Notes: generated from the sequence alone by a model not told the origin. A stretch of DNA of 64,000 nt from an uncultured Lachnospiraceae bacterium (GCA_900550475.1 URSA01000006.1:71353-135352), one strand, 5' to 3'; counted from the stretch's first letter, positions 26,241 to 35,337 are shown. Program-made: numbers and translations.

Positions 26241-27674
26241 ATGCAGCACATGACATTGGCAAACATTGCGGCGGCAGTCGGCGGTGCCCTTTATCAGGCA
26301 GAAGGACACGAGGAGCAGGAGGTGACCTGCGCGGTGATTGACTCCCGGAAGATGGAGGAGGGCGGTCTTTTCTTCGCCGCACCCGGCGAGCGCGTGGACG
26401 GACACCGGTTCATCAATCAGGTTTTCTCGCAGGGAGCAGCCTGCGTGGTGACGCAGAAGACGCCGGAGGAGGTTAGTCAGGAACAGGGAGAGGCGCAGAA
26501 CTGGGGACCTTATATCCTTGTGGAGGACAGCTATGCGGCGCTGCGTAAGATGGCGGCATACTACCGCAGTATTCTCTCCATTCCCATTGTGGGCATCACG
26601 GGCAGCGTGGGAAAGACCAGCACCAAGGAGTTTATTGCAGGGGTGCTGTCCCGCAGATACCGGGTGCTCAAGACGGAGGGAAACTTCAACAACGAGATCG
26701 GTCTGCCCCTGACACTTCTGCGCATCCGGGAAGAACATGAGGCTGCGGTGGTGGAAATGGGCATCAGCGATTTCGGGGAGATGAGCAGGCTTGGGGCAAT
26801 GGCAAGACCTGACATATGTGTCATTACAAATATCGGGCAGTGCCACCTTGAGAATCTCCATGACCGGGCAGGTATTTTCAAGGCAAAGACGGAAATTTTT
26901 GACTATATGCAGGAGGACGGTCAGATCTGCCTAAACGGCGAGGACGATCTTCTTGCCATGGTGAGCGTGGTGAACGGAAGCCCCGTCCATCATTTCGGCA
27001 TTTCCGAGCGGGAGGATCTTGAGGTGTACGCTACGGACATCGAGAACGAAGGGCTGTTCGGCAGCAGGGCGCAGATGCACTTTGCGGGAGCCTGCGCGGA
27101 TCCCCTGACAGGAAACGCCGGTGTACCCGTCACGATCAAGCTTCCGGGACAGCACATGGTAATCAACGCCATGGCGGCTGCCATGGTGGGAAGACTGCTT
27201 CACATGACGGCAGAGCAGATCGCAGAGGGAATTGCCTGTGTGGAGCCGGTGAACGGAAGAAGCCATCTGATGAAGGTGAAGGATATGGTGGTAATTGACG
27301 ACTGCTACAATGCGAATCCCATTTCCACCAAGGCGGCGTTGGATCTGCTGGTCACGGCGTCCGGCAGGAAGGTTGCCATATTGGGAGATATGTTTGAACT
27401 GGGAGAACGCTCAGGTCAGATGCATGCGGAGGTGGGCGCTTACGCGGTAGAGCAGGGCGTTGACGCGCTGTTCTGCGTGGGAGAGCAGTCCAGATATATG
27501 TACGACGCAGCCCTGGAGCGGTACGACGGCGCGCAGGACATCCGCTATTTCTCCGACCGGGATGAGCTTCTGGAGAGCCTGTCCGGGCTGGTGGAGCCGG
27601 GCGACACCGTCCTGATCAAGGCGTCCCACGGCATGGAATTTCACAGGATCGTGGAGAGATTGCAGACAATTTGA
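26241..27674 (+). CDS. murF: UDP-N-acetylmuramoyl-tripeptide--D-alanyl-D-alanine ligase
   Basis: This 477-residue Mur ligase adds D-Ala-D-Ala to the UDP-MurNAc-tripeptide. The ATP-binding GITGSVGKTSTKE loop lies at about residues 117-129, followed by TEGNFNNEIGLPLT and the C-terminal domain with DDCYNANPISTKAALD. The length is standard. TAGGAG precedes the start. Together with ddl it forms a wall-precursor unit, closed by a shared terminator. Confidence 0.96.
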   Translation: MQHMTLANIAAAVGGALYQAEGHEEQEVTCAVIDSRKMEEGGLFFAAPGERVDGHRFINQVFSQGAACVVTQKTPEEVSQEQGEAQNWGPYILVEDSYAALRKMAAYYRSILSIPIVGITGSVGKTSTKEFIAGVLSRRYRVLKTEGNFNNEIGLPLTLLRIREEHEAAVVEMGISDFGEMSRLGAMARPDICVITNIGQCHLENLHDRAGIFKAKTEIFDYMQEDGQICLNGEDDLLAMVSVVNGSPVHHFGISEREDLEVYATDIENEGLFGSRAQMHFAGACADPLTGNAGVPVTIKLPGQHMVINAMAAAMVGRLLHMTAEQIAEGIACVEPVNGRSHLMKVKDMVVIDDCYNANPISTKAALDLLVTASGRKVAILGDMFELGERSGQMHAEVGAYAVEQGVDALFCVGEQSRYMYDAALERYDGAQDIRYFSDRDELLESLSGLVEPGDTVLIKASHGMEFHRIVERLQTI

Positions 27675-27694
27675 GATTTCTTTGAAACAGAAAA

Positions 27695-27741
27695 CCCGCC
27701 AAAGCCGGAAATCAGAAGTGATGAGGCCTTGGCGGGATTCT
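27695..27741. terminator. Bidirectional terminator between murF and plsC
   Basis: CCCGCCAAAGCC (27695-27706) pairs with GGCCTTGGCGGG (27725-27736), flanked by A-rich and T-rich sequence on the two sides, so it can serve both convergent genes. Confidence 0.75.
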
Positions 27742-28481
27742 TATTTGATGTATTCTTCTTTGTTGCGGAAGTAGGTTTCCTCAATGACGGATTTCACGGA
27801 GGCGCCCAGATTCTTTTTCTCTTCTCTGGAGAGCGCGCTCACATCAATGGGCTTTCCGTATTCGATCACGACGGTTGCCTTTCGGATTTTCGGCATATGA
27901 TCCTCAAACACGGCGGCGGAGTTGACGATCGTCATGGGAATAATGGGAACGCCGGACTTCTCGGCGATCTTGAAGCTGCCCTCATGGAAGGGCAGGAAGG
28001 TGTCCGCAGTCTTGTTGCGGGTGCCCTCCGGGAAAATGCAGATGGAAATGCCGGATTTTGCTTTCTCGATCGCGGCGAGGATGGTTTTCATGCCCTCCTT
28101 GATGTTGTCACGGTCAAGGAAGAGACAGTGCAGATCCTTCATCCATATGGAGAGCAGGGGAACCTTTTCCATCTCCTTTTTTGCCACATAGCCCGTAGGC
28201 CCTTTCACAAGGGGATATGTCAGCACGATGTCAAAAAAGCTGCGGTGGTTTCCCACATAGAGTACCGCCTTGTCGTCGGGAATGTTTTCACGCCCCTTTA
28301 CGATCAGCTTTGTGCCGGAAAGGAACGCCACGCAGCGGAACGCCCAGTTGACGATGGCGAGGGAGCTGCGGCTTTTGACATCCATATTGAATTTGCCGAT
28401 GATCCACTCCGCCAGCATGAGAGGCATGGAAAGGATCAGAAACAGCACGACAAAGGTTGCGGTAATCAGAAAACGAATCAT
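27741..28481 (-). CDS. plsC: 1-acyl-sn-glycerol-3-phosphate acyltransferase
   Basis: This 246-residue membrane-associated PlsC-family enzyme makes phosphatidic acid from lysophosphatidic acid. An N-terminal hydrophobic helix is followed by the catalytic NHRSFFD motif (HxxxxD, about residues 79-85), then FPEGTRNK, FHEGSFKIAEKSG and VPIIPMTI. AAGGAG precedes the ATG. Downstream it meets murF at a shared terminator; upstream is a lipoprotein gene on the same strand. Confidence 0.92.
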   Translation of the reverse strand: MIRFLITATFVVLFLILSMPLMLAEWIIGKFNMDVKSRSSLAIVNWAFRCVAFLSGTKLIVKGRENIPDDKAVLYVGNHRSFFDIVLTYPLVKGPTGYVAKKEMEKVPLLSIWMKDLHCLFLDRDNIKEGMKTILAAIEKAKSGISICIFPEGTRNKTADTFLPFHEGSFKIAEKSGVPIIPMTIVNSAAVFEDHMPKIRKATVVIEYGKPIDVSALSREEKKNLGASVKSVIEETYFRNKEEYIK

Positions 28482-28550
28482 GGGAAATCTCCTTTGTATT
28501 ATTTGAAATTCTTAAGTCATTATACTAAAGCATTGCGGCGAGCGCAAGGA

Positions 28551-28952
28551 TTAGCTGAATATGACAGGTTTATCCAGATATTCGGTCTTGATGACGATGT
28601 AGGGGTAGGAGGGGGAGGCTCCGGTGCGATCCTCGGGTCCCGGCCCTAAAAGGCAGGTGTTCACGCAGATGGCTTCCTCGGTCAGATACAGGTCGTTGAC
28701 GGCAATGCTGTACCCGCCGGTGCTCTGCTCCCCGTAGCCCACGCAGATATAGAGATACTCGTTGTCGCTGTATGTAAGCTTAAATTCCGTCGCCTTTCGT
28801 TCGTCGATCAGCCCTTTCAGCTCCTCCGGCAGACGCTCCTCACTGATCACGGTAAATTCCAGATCGCGCAGGCGGGTGTCGTCCCCCGTTCCGATGGCAC
28901 AGCCGCTTAAGAAAATGCAGGTGAGCAGCAGAAGTGCAATTATTCTTTTCAT
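28551..28952 (-). CDS. Small lipoprotein with PrcB_C domain
   Basis: This 133-residue protein has a lipoprotein signal (MKRIIALLLLTCIFLSGCA, lipobox LSGC). Its C-terminal part follows the PrcB_C pattern: VGYGEQSTGGYSIAVNDL, then LLGPGPEDRT and PSYPYIVIKT. In Treponema, PrcB supports a protease complex; the stand-alone Gram-positive versions are uncharacterised. The start at 28952 is chosen for the signal peptide; an ATG two codons upstream is also possible. It may share a transcript with plsC (69-bp gap). Confidence 0.75.
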   Translation of the reverse strand: MKRIIALLLLTCIFLSGCAIGTGDDTRLRDLEFTVISEERLPEELKGLIDERKATEFKLTYSDNEYLYICVGYGEQSTGGYSIAVNDLYLTEEAICVNTCLLGPGPEDRTGASPSYPYIVIKTEYLDKPVIFS

Positions 28953-29021
28953 AGACATTCCACTTTCTTTTTTTATCATAGTATGCAGAAAACGGGAAAG
29001 AATGTAATAAATCCAAAGGGA

Positions 29022-29050
29022 TTGCGAAATTTGCCGGGATTGCATATAAT
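29022..29050 (+). promoter_or_regulatory. Promoter of the pyrC-pyrK-pyrD operon
   Basis: TTGCGA (29022-29027) and TATAAT (29045-29050) are 17 bp apart, 25 bp before the start codon. The transcript leader would be short, and no PyrR-type attenuator is visible. Confidence 0.6.
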
Positions 29051-29075
29051 GAAACCGGGTGAAGGGAGGAAAGAC

Positions 29076-30368
29076 ATGCTGTTTATTGCGAATGCGTATT
29101 TGATGAACCCGGCGACGGGGGACGAGGGATACTATGATATTCTGACGGAGAACGGAAGGATCGTAAAGATCGGGCAGGGGCTCTATGAGAATCTGGCGCA
29201 GGTCACGGGAAATTCCGTGCCCGAGGTACTGGACGCTGCCGGACTGGTGGCAGCACCGGGGCTTGTGGATGTGCATTCCCACTTCCGGGATCCGGGATTT
29301 ACTTATAAGGAAGATATTGAGACGGGTGCGAGGGCGGCGGCAAAGGGCGGCTACACCACCGTGGTGCTGATGGCGAACACAAAGCCGGCGGTGGACAATG
29401 AAGAAACCCTGTCCTATGTGCTGGAGAAGGGCAGAAAGACGGGAATCCATGTGGAGACCTGCGCCACCGTCACCATGGGAATGAAGGGAAAAGAGATGGT
29501 GCCCATGGAGGCGCTCTGTGAGAAGGGTGCGGTGGGCTTTACGGATGACGGCGTGCCGATTATGGACGAGGCGCTGGTCAGGGAAGCCATGCGGACGGTA
29601 AAGAAACTGGATGTCCCCATCAGCTTTCACGAGGAAAATCCGGCGTTTATCGAAAATAACGGTATCAATGCCGGAAAGGCTTCGGCGCATTATGGGATCG
29701 GCGGTTCAAGGAGAGAGGCGGAGATCGATCTTGTGCGGCGGGATCTGGAGATCGCGCTGGAGACAGGCGCCTGCATTGATATCCAGCACATCAGCTCAAA
29801 GGAGGCGGTGGAGCTTGTGCGGCAGGCAAAGAAGAGAGGCGGCGACATTCATGCGGAGGCAACGCCCCACCATTTCAGCCTGACGGAGGAGGACGCCATC
29901 ACCTACGGCACCATGGCAAAGATGAATCCGCCCCTTCGGGAGGAGGCAGACCGGCTTGCGGTGATCGAGGGATTAAAGGACGGAACCATCGACCTGATCG
30001 CAACAGATCATGCACCCCACAGCCGCGAGGAGAAGGAAAAGCCCATCACGGAAGCACCCAGCGGAATCATCGGACTGGAGACGGCACTCTCCCTCGGAAT
30101 CACGAAGCTGGTGGACACAAGAGAACTGACACTCATGTCATTACTGGAAAAGCTGACCTGCAATCCGGCGAGACTCTACCATCTGGATGCGGGGTATCTG
30201 GCGGAGGGCGGCCCTGCGGACATTGTGCTCTTTGACCCGAAGGAGAGCTACACCGTAGACGGTTTTGTTTCAAAGTCGGATAACAGCCCGTTTCTCGGGT
30301 GGAAATTGAACGGAAAAGTGCGCTGCACCATCTGCGGCGGAGAGATTGTATACAGGGAAGGAATCTGA
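29076..30368 (+). CDS. pyrC: Dihydroorotase
   Basis: This 430-residue zinc amidohydrolase closes carbamoyl-aspartate to dihydroorotate in pyrimidine synthesis. DVHSHFRDPG (HxH metal pair plus substrate Arg) lies at about residues 62-71, with histidines in SFHEENP and IQHISS and the catalytic Asp in ATDHAPHS. GGGAGGAAAGAC precedes the ATG at 29076. pyrK begins 2 bp after its stop, so translation is probably coupled. Confidence 0.95.
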   Translation: MLFIANAYLMNPATGDEGYYDILTENGRIVKIGQGLYENLAQVTGNSVPEVLDAAGLVAAPGLVDVHSHFRDPGFTYKEDIETGARAAAKGGYTTVVLMANTKPAVDNEETLSYVLEKGRKTGIHVETCATVTMGMKGKEMVPMEALCEKGAVGFTDDGVPIMDEALVREAMRTVKKLDVPISFHEENPAFIENNGINAGKASAHYGIGGSRREAEIDLVRRDLEIALETGACIDIQHISSKEAVELVRQAKKRGGDIHAEATPHHFSLTEEDAITYGTMAKMNPPLREEADRLAVIEGLKDGTIDLIATDHAPHSREEKEKPITEAPSGIIGLETALSLGITKLVDTRELTLMSLLEKLTCNPARLYHLDAGYLAEGGPADIVLFDPKESYTVDGFVSKSDNSPFLGWKLNGKVRCTICGGEIVYREGI

Positions 30369-30370
30369 TT

Positions 30371-31144
30371 ATGCAGAAGAAAAAGGAAACTGCGGTCGTA
30401 AGATCGCAAAAAGAGATTGCACCGGCAATTTATGACATGTGGCTGGAGACATCACTTGCAGAAGGGGCGAAGCCGGGTCAGTTTATCTGCCTCTACCCGA
30501 AGGATAAGAGCACGCTGCTCCCGAGACCCATCAGCATCTGTGAGGCGGATCCCGAAAAGGGCATGCTGCGCATTGTATACCGGGTCGCAGGAAAGGGAAC
30601 GGCGGAGTTTTCCGGCTATGGCGAAGGAGATACGGTGGAGATACTCGGCACGCTGGGAAACGGATTTCCCTGTGAGGAGGGTGCGGGTAAGAAGGTATTT
30701 CTCATGGGCGGCGGAATCGGTATTCCCCCCATGCTGGAGCTTGCAAAGCGGCTGAACGCGGAAAAACAGATCGTGGTTGGCTACCGCGACGCACAGACCT
30801 TCTTAAAGGAGGATCTGGAGGCAAACGGGAAGGTCTACATTGCCACGGAGGACGGCAGTGTGGGCGTGAGGGGCAATGTGATGGACGCCATCAGGAAGAA
30901 TGCGCTCTCCGCAGATGTGATCTTTGCCTGCGGCCCCATGCCCATGCTCCGCGCCATCAAGAAGTTTGCCGAAGAGAAGCAGATTCCCGCCTACATCTCC
31001 TTAGAGGAGCATATGGCGTGCGGCGTGGGAGCATGTCTGGGATGTGTGGTAAAAACAAAGAACGAGGACGCTCATTCCCATGTACACAATGCGAGAATCT
31101 GTACGGACGGCCCGGTATTTGAGGCAGGGGAGGTGGAGATCTGA
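30371..31144 (+). CDS. pyrK: Dihydroorotate dehydrogenase B, electron-transfer subunit
   Basis: This 257-residue FAD/[2Fe-2S] protein passes electrons from PyrDB to NAD+. It has an FAD-binding beta-barrel (RPISICE), a nucleotide-binding GGGIGIPPM motif and the C-terminal cluster cysteines in CGVGACLGC followed by ARICTDGPVF. Its stop overlaps the pyrD start by one base (ATGA-type junction at 31142-31146), typical of a two-subunit complex. Confidence 0.95.
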   Translation: MQKKKETAVVRSQKEIAPAIYDMWLETSLAEGAKPGQFICLYPKDKSTLLPRPISICEADPEKGMLRIVYRVAGKGTAEFSGYGEGDTVEILGTLGNGFPCEEGAGKKVFLMGGGIGIPPMLELAKRLNAEKQIVVGYRDAQTFLKEDLEANGKVYIATEDGSVGVRGNVMDAIRKNALSADVIFACGPMPMLRAIKKFAEEKQIPAYISLEEHMACGVGACLGCVVKTKNEDAHSHVHNARICTDGPVFEAGEVEI

Positions 31145-32046
31145 TGAATACCAGTGTGACGATTGCAGGAGTGACATTTCAAAATCCCGTTATGACGGCG
31201 TCCGGAACCTTTGGCTCCGGCGTGGAATACGGGGAGTTTGTGGATCTGAACCGTCTGGGCGCGGTGGTGACCAAGGGCGTGGCGAACGTGCCGTGGCCGG
31301 GCAATCCCACACCCCGTGTGGCGGAGGTGTACGGCGGGATGCTCAACGCGATCGGGCTCCAGAATCCGGGCATTGATGTGTTTATCGAGCGGGACATTCC
31401 GTTTTTGAGGCAGTACAACACCAAGATCATCGTGAACGTCTGCGGAAAGACGGTGGAGGACTATCTGGAGGTTGTGGAACGCCTCGGAGATACTCCCATC
31501 GATATGATGGAGATCAATGTGTCCTGTCCCAATGTGAAGGAGGGAGCCATCGCGTTCGGACAGAAGGCGGAGGCGCTTTACAACATAACCGCAGAGATGA
31601 AAAAGCATGCAAAACAGCCCATCATCATGAAGCTGAGCCCTAACGTGACGGACATCACGGAGATGGCGAAGGCGGCGGAGGCGGCGGGAGCGGACGCCAT
31701 TTCCCTGATCAACACCATTACGGGCATGAAGATCGATATTCATAAACGCACCTTTGCGCTGGCGAACAAGACCGGCGGTATGTCCGGCCCTGCGATCAAG
31801 CCTGTGGCGGTGCGCATGGTGTATCAGGCGGCGCATGCCGTGAAGATTCCCGTGATCGGCATGGGAGGCATCAGCACGGCGGAGGACGCCATCGAGTTTA
31901 TGCTGGCGGGCGCAACGGCAGTGAGCGTGGGCGCGGCAAACTTTTTCAATCCCTACGCCACGGAGGAGATCGTGGACGGGATCGAGGCGTACATGAAGCA
32001 GTATCATGTCGAGGATATCAGAGAGCTGATCGGCGCCGTAAAATAA
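31144..32046 (+). CDS. pyrD: Dihydroorotate dehydrogenase B, catalytic subunit
   Basis: This 300-residue FMN enzyme of class 1B oxidises dihydroorotate to orotate. ASGTFGSGVEY at the N-terminus, VNVSCPNV-type EINVSCPNVKEG with the catalytic Cys, KLSPNVTDI and GMGGISTAEDAIEFMLAGA are all present. It works with PyrK. The other pyr genes are elsewhere. sipL follows 66 bp later on the same strand without a terminator. Confidence 0.95.
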   Translation: MNTSVTIAGVTFQNPVMTASGTFGSGVEYGEFVDLNRLGAVVTKGVANVPWPGNPTPRVAEVYGGMLNAIGLQNPGIDVFIERDIPFLRQYNTKIIVNVCGKTVEDYLEVVERLGDTPIDMMEINVSCPNVKEGAIAFGQKAEALYNITAEMKKHAKQPIIMKLSPNVTDITEMAKAAEAAGADAISLINTITGMKIDIHKRTFALANKTGGMSGPAIKPVAVRMVYQAAHAVKIPVIGMGGISTAEDAIEFMLAGATAVSVGAANFFNPYATEEIVDGIEAYMKQYHVEDIRELIGAVK

Positions 32047-32050
32047 GCTG

Positions 32051-32106
32051 GTATTTTCCCTGTCTCCTCCACATATATTTCTTATAAGCAATATAGTGTG
32101 GAGGAG
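32051..32106 (+). promoter_or_regulatory. Candidate sigma-E promoter inside an RBS-sequestering inverted repeat before sipL
   Basis: A perfect 10-bp inverted repeat, CTCCTCCACA (32064-32073) and TGTGGAGGAG (32097-32106), puts the ribosome-binding site GGAGGAG in its 3' arm. Inside it TATAT/ATATA adds further pairing. A sigma-E-like -10, CATATATT, spans 32072-32079 at the left edge of the loop, 14 bp after a GGTATTTT sequence at 32050-32057. RNA started there would lack the anti-RBS arm, whereas RNA reading through from pyrD would carry it. Confidence 0.55.
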
Positions 32107-32112
32107 TAAAAG

Positions 32113-33678
32113 GTGGAACTGATCAAGAAAAACATACATATGGATCGTATCAAGTGCCGCAGCACCACGCAGGTGACGCTGGAGGAGGATTTAAACATCC
32201 CGGAAAACAAGCCGGATGTGGCTAATCTGCTCTATGAGAAGGCGACTATACAGATAGAGGAAGTCAAACCCACGGAAGATCATGTGAGCATAAGGGGGAG
32301 ACTTCTTTTTTCTGCGCTTTATCAGACGCGGGAGGAGGGGCAGAAGCTGGTCTCCGTGGACGGGAAGCTTCCCTTTGAGGAGCAGCTCTACATGGAGGGA
32401 GTCAGGGGAACGGACGCCGTCAGCGTACACGCCGTGACGGAGGATGTGACGGTGGGCACCATCAACTCCAGAAAGCTCTCCGTGCAGGCACTCTTTACAC
32501 TGCGCGCATGGGTGGAGGAGCTGTATGACGAGGAGGCTCCGGTGGATCTCTACACGGAGGAGAGCGGAACTGTTCTGGAATACCGGAAGGCAAAGATGGA
32601 TCTGGCACAGATCGCAATCCGGAAAAATGACATTTTCCGGATCCGGGAAGAGGTGACCATGCCCCAGAATTATCCCAATATTTTTCAGATCATCTGGAGT
32701 GACATTTCCATGGAAGGTGTTGAGTTCAAGCCTTTGTCGGAGAATATTTCCGTGCAGGGGGACGCCCACATCTTTGTGCTGTATGAAGGAGAGGGAGAGG
32801 ATATGCCCATCCGCTCCTTTGAGACGGTGGTGCCGTTTAGCGGAACCGTGGAGTGCCACGGATGCAGGGAGGGCATGATCGGCGATATTTCCTATGAGAT
32901 CGGTCATTCGGAGCTGGAGGTGCGCCCGGATTTTGACGGTGAGGAGAGAATGCTGGGGCTGGAGCTGGTTATGGATATCGGCATGAAGCTCTACGAGGAG
33001 GAGACCGTAGAGATGATCTCCGATGTGTACGGCGTGACAAAAGAGGTGGAGAGCGTGGAGCAGGATGTGGATTTAAAGCAGCTTCTGATGAAGATCGGTG
33101 GAAAGAGCAAGATCACGCACAGACTGCAGGTGAACACGCCTCAGACCAGAGTGCTACAGCTTCTGCACAGTCAGGCGCAGGTGACCGTAGACAGACAGGA
33201 GGTCACCGACGAGGGAATCCTGCTGGAGGGAACCATGTCCATCCGCGTCCTGTATGTGACCGGGGACGATGCATCCCCCTACGACTGCGTGAAGGGCATG
33301 GTGCCGTTTTCCTACACGCTGGAGGTGCCGGATATCTGCGCGGAGGACAGCTTCCGGGTGAGAGCCGGTGTGGAGCAGCTTCAGGTCGTGATGATCGACA
33401 GCGAGGAGATGGATGTGAAGGCGGTGCTTGATTTTCAGGCGGCGGTGTTCAGAAATGTCAGACGCAGCATGATCCGCGACCTCAAGGTGTCGGAGCTTGA
33501 CATGGAAAAGGTGGGCGAACTGCCGGGCATGGTGGTCTATGTGGTGCAGCCGGGAGATAATCTGTGGAATATCGGAAAGCGCTACTATGTGCCGGTGGAG
33601 AGAATCCGGGAGGTTAATGAGCTCAGCACGGACGAGGTGCGCACGGGAGAAAAGCTTCTGATCGTGAAGGGTGTTTAG
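32113..33678 (+). CDS. sipL: SipL-type spore protein (SPOCS/DUF3794 domains plus LysM)
   Basis: This 521-residue protein has repeated DUF3794 (SPOCS) domains and a C-terminal LysM domain (VVYVVQPGDNLWNIGKRYYVP to GEKLLIVKG, about residues 475-520). This is the layout of Clostridioides difficile SipL, which binds SpoIVA and is required for coat assembly around the forespore. The GTG at 32113 is preceded by GAGGAG at 32101-32106. It lies behind pyrD but probably has its own sporulation promoter. Its stop overlaps the convergent membrane protein gene by 4 bp. Confidence 0.85.
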   Translation: MELIKKNIHMDRIKCRSTTQVTLEEDLNIPENKPDVANLLYEKATIQIEEVKPTEDHVSIRGRLLFSALYQTREEGQKLVSVDGKLPFEEQLYMEGVRGTDAVSVHAVTEDVTVGTINSRKLSVQALFTLRAWVEELYDEEAPVDLYTEESGTVLEYRKAKMDLAQIAIRKNDIFRIREEVTMPQNYPNIFQIIWSDISMEGVEFKPLSENISVQGDAHIFVLYEGEGEDMPIRSFETVVPFSGTVECHGCREGMIGDISYEIGHSELEVRPDFDGEERMLGLELVMDIGMKLYEEETVEMISDVYGVTKEVESVEQDVDLKQLLMKIGGKSKITHRLQVNTPQTRVLQLLHSQAQVTVDRQEVTDEGILLEGTMSIRVLYVTGDDASPYDCVKGMVPFSYTLEVPDICAEDSFRVRAGVEQLQVVMIDSEEMDVKAVLDFQAAVFRNVRRSMIRDLKVSELDMEKVGELPGMVVYVVQPGDNLWNIGKRYYVPVERIREVNELSTDEVRTGEKLLIVKGV

Positions 33679-34376
33679 TTCATAATCCGCTCAAACCAGT
33701 CGTGGAATTTGGGGAACGCAGGGTCAAAGGAGACGAAGCGGTCCAGCAGTTTTCCGAACATGGCGATCAACGGCGTGTTCAGCACCGTGACAAGCAGCGT
33801 GCCGACGCCGATCTGGTCAAAGGAAAAACGGTGGAAGAACAAAAGCATCAAAAGGATGGCGACCGCTAAGGAGCTGATGTCGTAAATCCATTTTACCTTA
33901 TGCATATCCGCACCGGTCTTTTCTGTCAGCTCCTTTACGATCAGCTCATAGGCCTGCTGGGGAAGGTAGCTGCGCAAAAAGAGCGCGATGGCAAACGCGC
34001 AGATCAACATGCCCGCCGCGCAGGAGAGGCAGCGCTGCCACATGAGGGGATAGACTGTGGTTCCGAACAACAGTCTCCAGAAATCAAGGCAGAGACCGTA
34101 GCAGACGGCGGTGCCGAACGCCAGAGGGTATTTCCATTTAAAGCGCCGCATGATGATGCAGCAGACAATGACGAGGAGTCCCTGCAGGCAGTATTCCGAC
34201 ATGCCGAAGGTAAACCAGGGAAGAAAGCGGCTGATCTCCAGATACAGAATATAGGCGGGCGCCACCACCATGGATACGCCGAAGCCGCTGTTTGCGGAAA
34301 AGCATACGCTCAGAGAGCAGAGAACTACGGCGAGAAACCAGGAAAGCTCGCCTGTGTGCGGTGTTTTCTTTTTCAT
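33675..34376 (-). CDS. YczE/DUF6198-like integral membrane protein
   Basis: This 233-residue protein has five to six membrane segments and the family feature SANSGFGVSMVVAPAYIL near the N-terminus (residues 27-44), plus a C-terminal hydrophobic pair (SLAVAILLMLLFF, GVGTLLVTVLNTPLIAMFG). YczE/YitT-like proteins are membrane proteins of unknown transport or regulatory function. It stands alone, divergent from the ThuA-like gene and convergent with sipL. Confidence 0.7.
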   Translation of the reverse strand: MKKKTPHTGELSWFLAVVLCSLSVCFSANSGFGVSMVVAPAYILYLEISRFLPWFTFGMSEYCLQGLLVIVCCIIMRRFKWKYPLAFGTAVCYGLCLDFWRLLFGTTVYPLMWQRCLSCAAGMLICAFAIALFLRSYLPQQAYELIVKELTEKTGADMHKVKWIYDISSLAVAILLMLLFFHRFSFDQIGVGTLLVTVLNTPLIAMFGKLLDRFVSFDPAFPKFHDWFERIMN

Positions 34377-34456
34377 AAGTACCTCCGTGTTTCATCGTAC
34401 ATCGAAGTCTATTATAAGGACTGGACACAAGAAAAGCAAGGTTGCGGAATTGCACA

Positions 34457-34483
34457 AAATCAAGTACAATCTTTGTATACAAA
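34457..34483 (+). promoter_or_regulatory. Operator site 1: TTTGTATACAAA palindrome overlapping a promoter
   Basis: The palindrome TTTGTATACAAA lies at 34472-34483. The 21-bp block ending at 34482 is repeated exactly before ispE (35342-35362). It also contains TACAA-TCT-TTGTA. TACAAT within it sits 17 bp after TTGCGG and can serve as the -10 of the promoter. TNGTNNNACNA-like palindromes are typical targets of GntR/FadR-family regulators, one of which is encoded at 36258. Confidence 0.65.
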
Positions 34484-34498
34484 GCCGGAGGAAAACAT

Positions 34499-35206
34499 AT
34501 GATAAGAGTGACGGTATGGAATGAATATAAACATGAGAGAGAATATGAGGCGATCGGCAGGGTATACCCGCAGGGAATCCACGGCTGTATTGCAGCATTT
34601 CTGGGGGTGGAAGCGGATTTCACCGTGCGGACGGCAACCTTTGACATGCCGGAGCACGGGTTGACGGAGGAAGTCCTGAAGGAGACGGATGTGCTGGTGT
34701 TCTGGAGCCATGCCCTGCAGGATGCGTTTTCGGATGAAGTTGCGGAGCGCGTGCGGGAGGCGGTGCTGTCCGGCATGGGTCTGGTGGCGCTGCACTCCGC
34801 CCACTTCTCAAAGATTATGAAGAAGCTGCTTGGAACTTCCATGACTTTGAAGTGGAAGCACGGGGAGCGGGAGAAGCTCTGGTGCATCGCGCCCACCCAC
34901 CCGATCGCGGCGGGCATCCCGGAGATGGTGGAGATTCCGAAGGAGGAAATGTACGGGGAATACTTTGACATTCCAAAGCCGGATGATGTGGTCTTTGCAG
35001 GCTGGTTTTCCGGAGGGCAGGTGTTCCGAAGCGGCGTGACTTTCACCCGGGGCAGGGGAAAGATCTTCTATTTCCAGCCCGGACATGAGGAGTATCCGGT
35101 CTATCATATGCCGCAGATACAGAAGATCATAAAAAATGCGGTGCGTTTCTGCGCGCCTTCCCTGCCGGAACGAAAAGAGCTTGCCTGCAAGGAGATACGG
35201 GAATGA
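34499..35206 (+). CDS. ThuA-like protein (class I glutamine-amidotransferase fold)
   Basis: This 235-residue protein of the ThuA family begins IRVTVWNEYKHE and has VLVFWSHALQDAF, GLVALHSAHFSK and a C-terminal FYFQPGHEEYPVYHMPQIQ segment. The family is associated with sugar metabolism (trehalose utilisation in rhizobia), but its chemistry is not settled. GGAGG stands before the ATG at 34499. The next frame, a truncated sugar isomerase, overlaps its stop (ATGA), which suggests a former two-gene sugar operon under the operator just upstream. Confidence 0.85.
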   Translation: MIRVTVWNEYKHEREYEAIGRVYPQGIHGCIAAFLGVEADFTVRTATFDMPEHGLTEEVLKETDVLVFWSHALQDAFSDEVAERVREAVLSGMGLVALHSAHFSKIMKKLLGTSMTLKWKHGEREKLWCIAPTHPIAAGIPEMVEIPKEEMYGEYFDIPKPDDVVFAGWFSGGQVFRSGVTFTRGRGKIFYFQPGHEEYPVYHMPQIQKIIKNAVRFCAPSLPERKELACKEIRE

Positions 35207-35337
35207 AGCTGTCCGTATTTTACGATCATATTTTGCAGGCGGCGGAGCAGACGGGCAGGGCGATTCCTGACCTGTTGAATGAGGTAAGCCGGGCGGCATT
35301 TCTCCGCTCCATTGACAAAACAGAAAAGATTGTATAA
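35203..35337 (+). pseudogene. Remnant of a sugar-phosphate isomerase/epimerase-like gene
   Basis: Forty-four codons begin MKLSVFYDHILQAAEQTGRAIP, which looks like the N-terminus of xylose-isomerase-like TIM-barrel proteins (about 250-280 residues). After LLNEVSRA the sequence turns into an unrelated short tail and stops at 35335-35337. The start overlaps the ThuA-like stop in an ATGA arrangement. The rest of the gene appears to have been deleted, with the junction falling close to the second operator copy. Confidence 0.55.
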
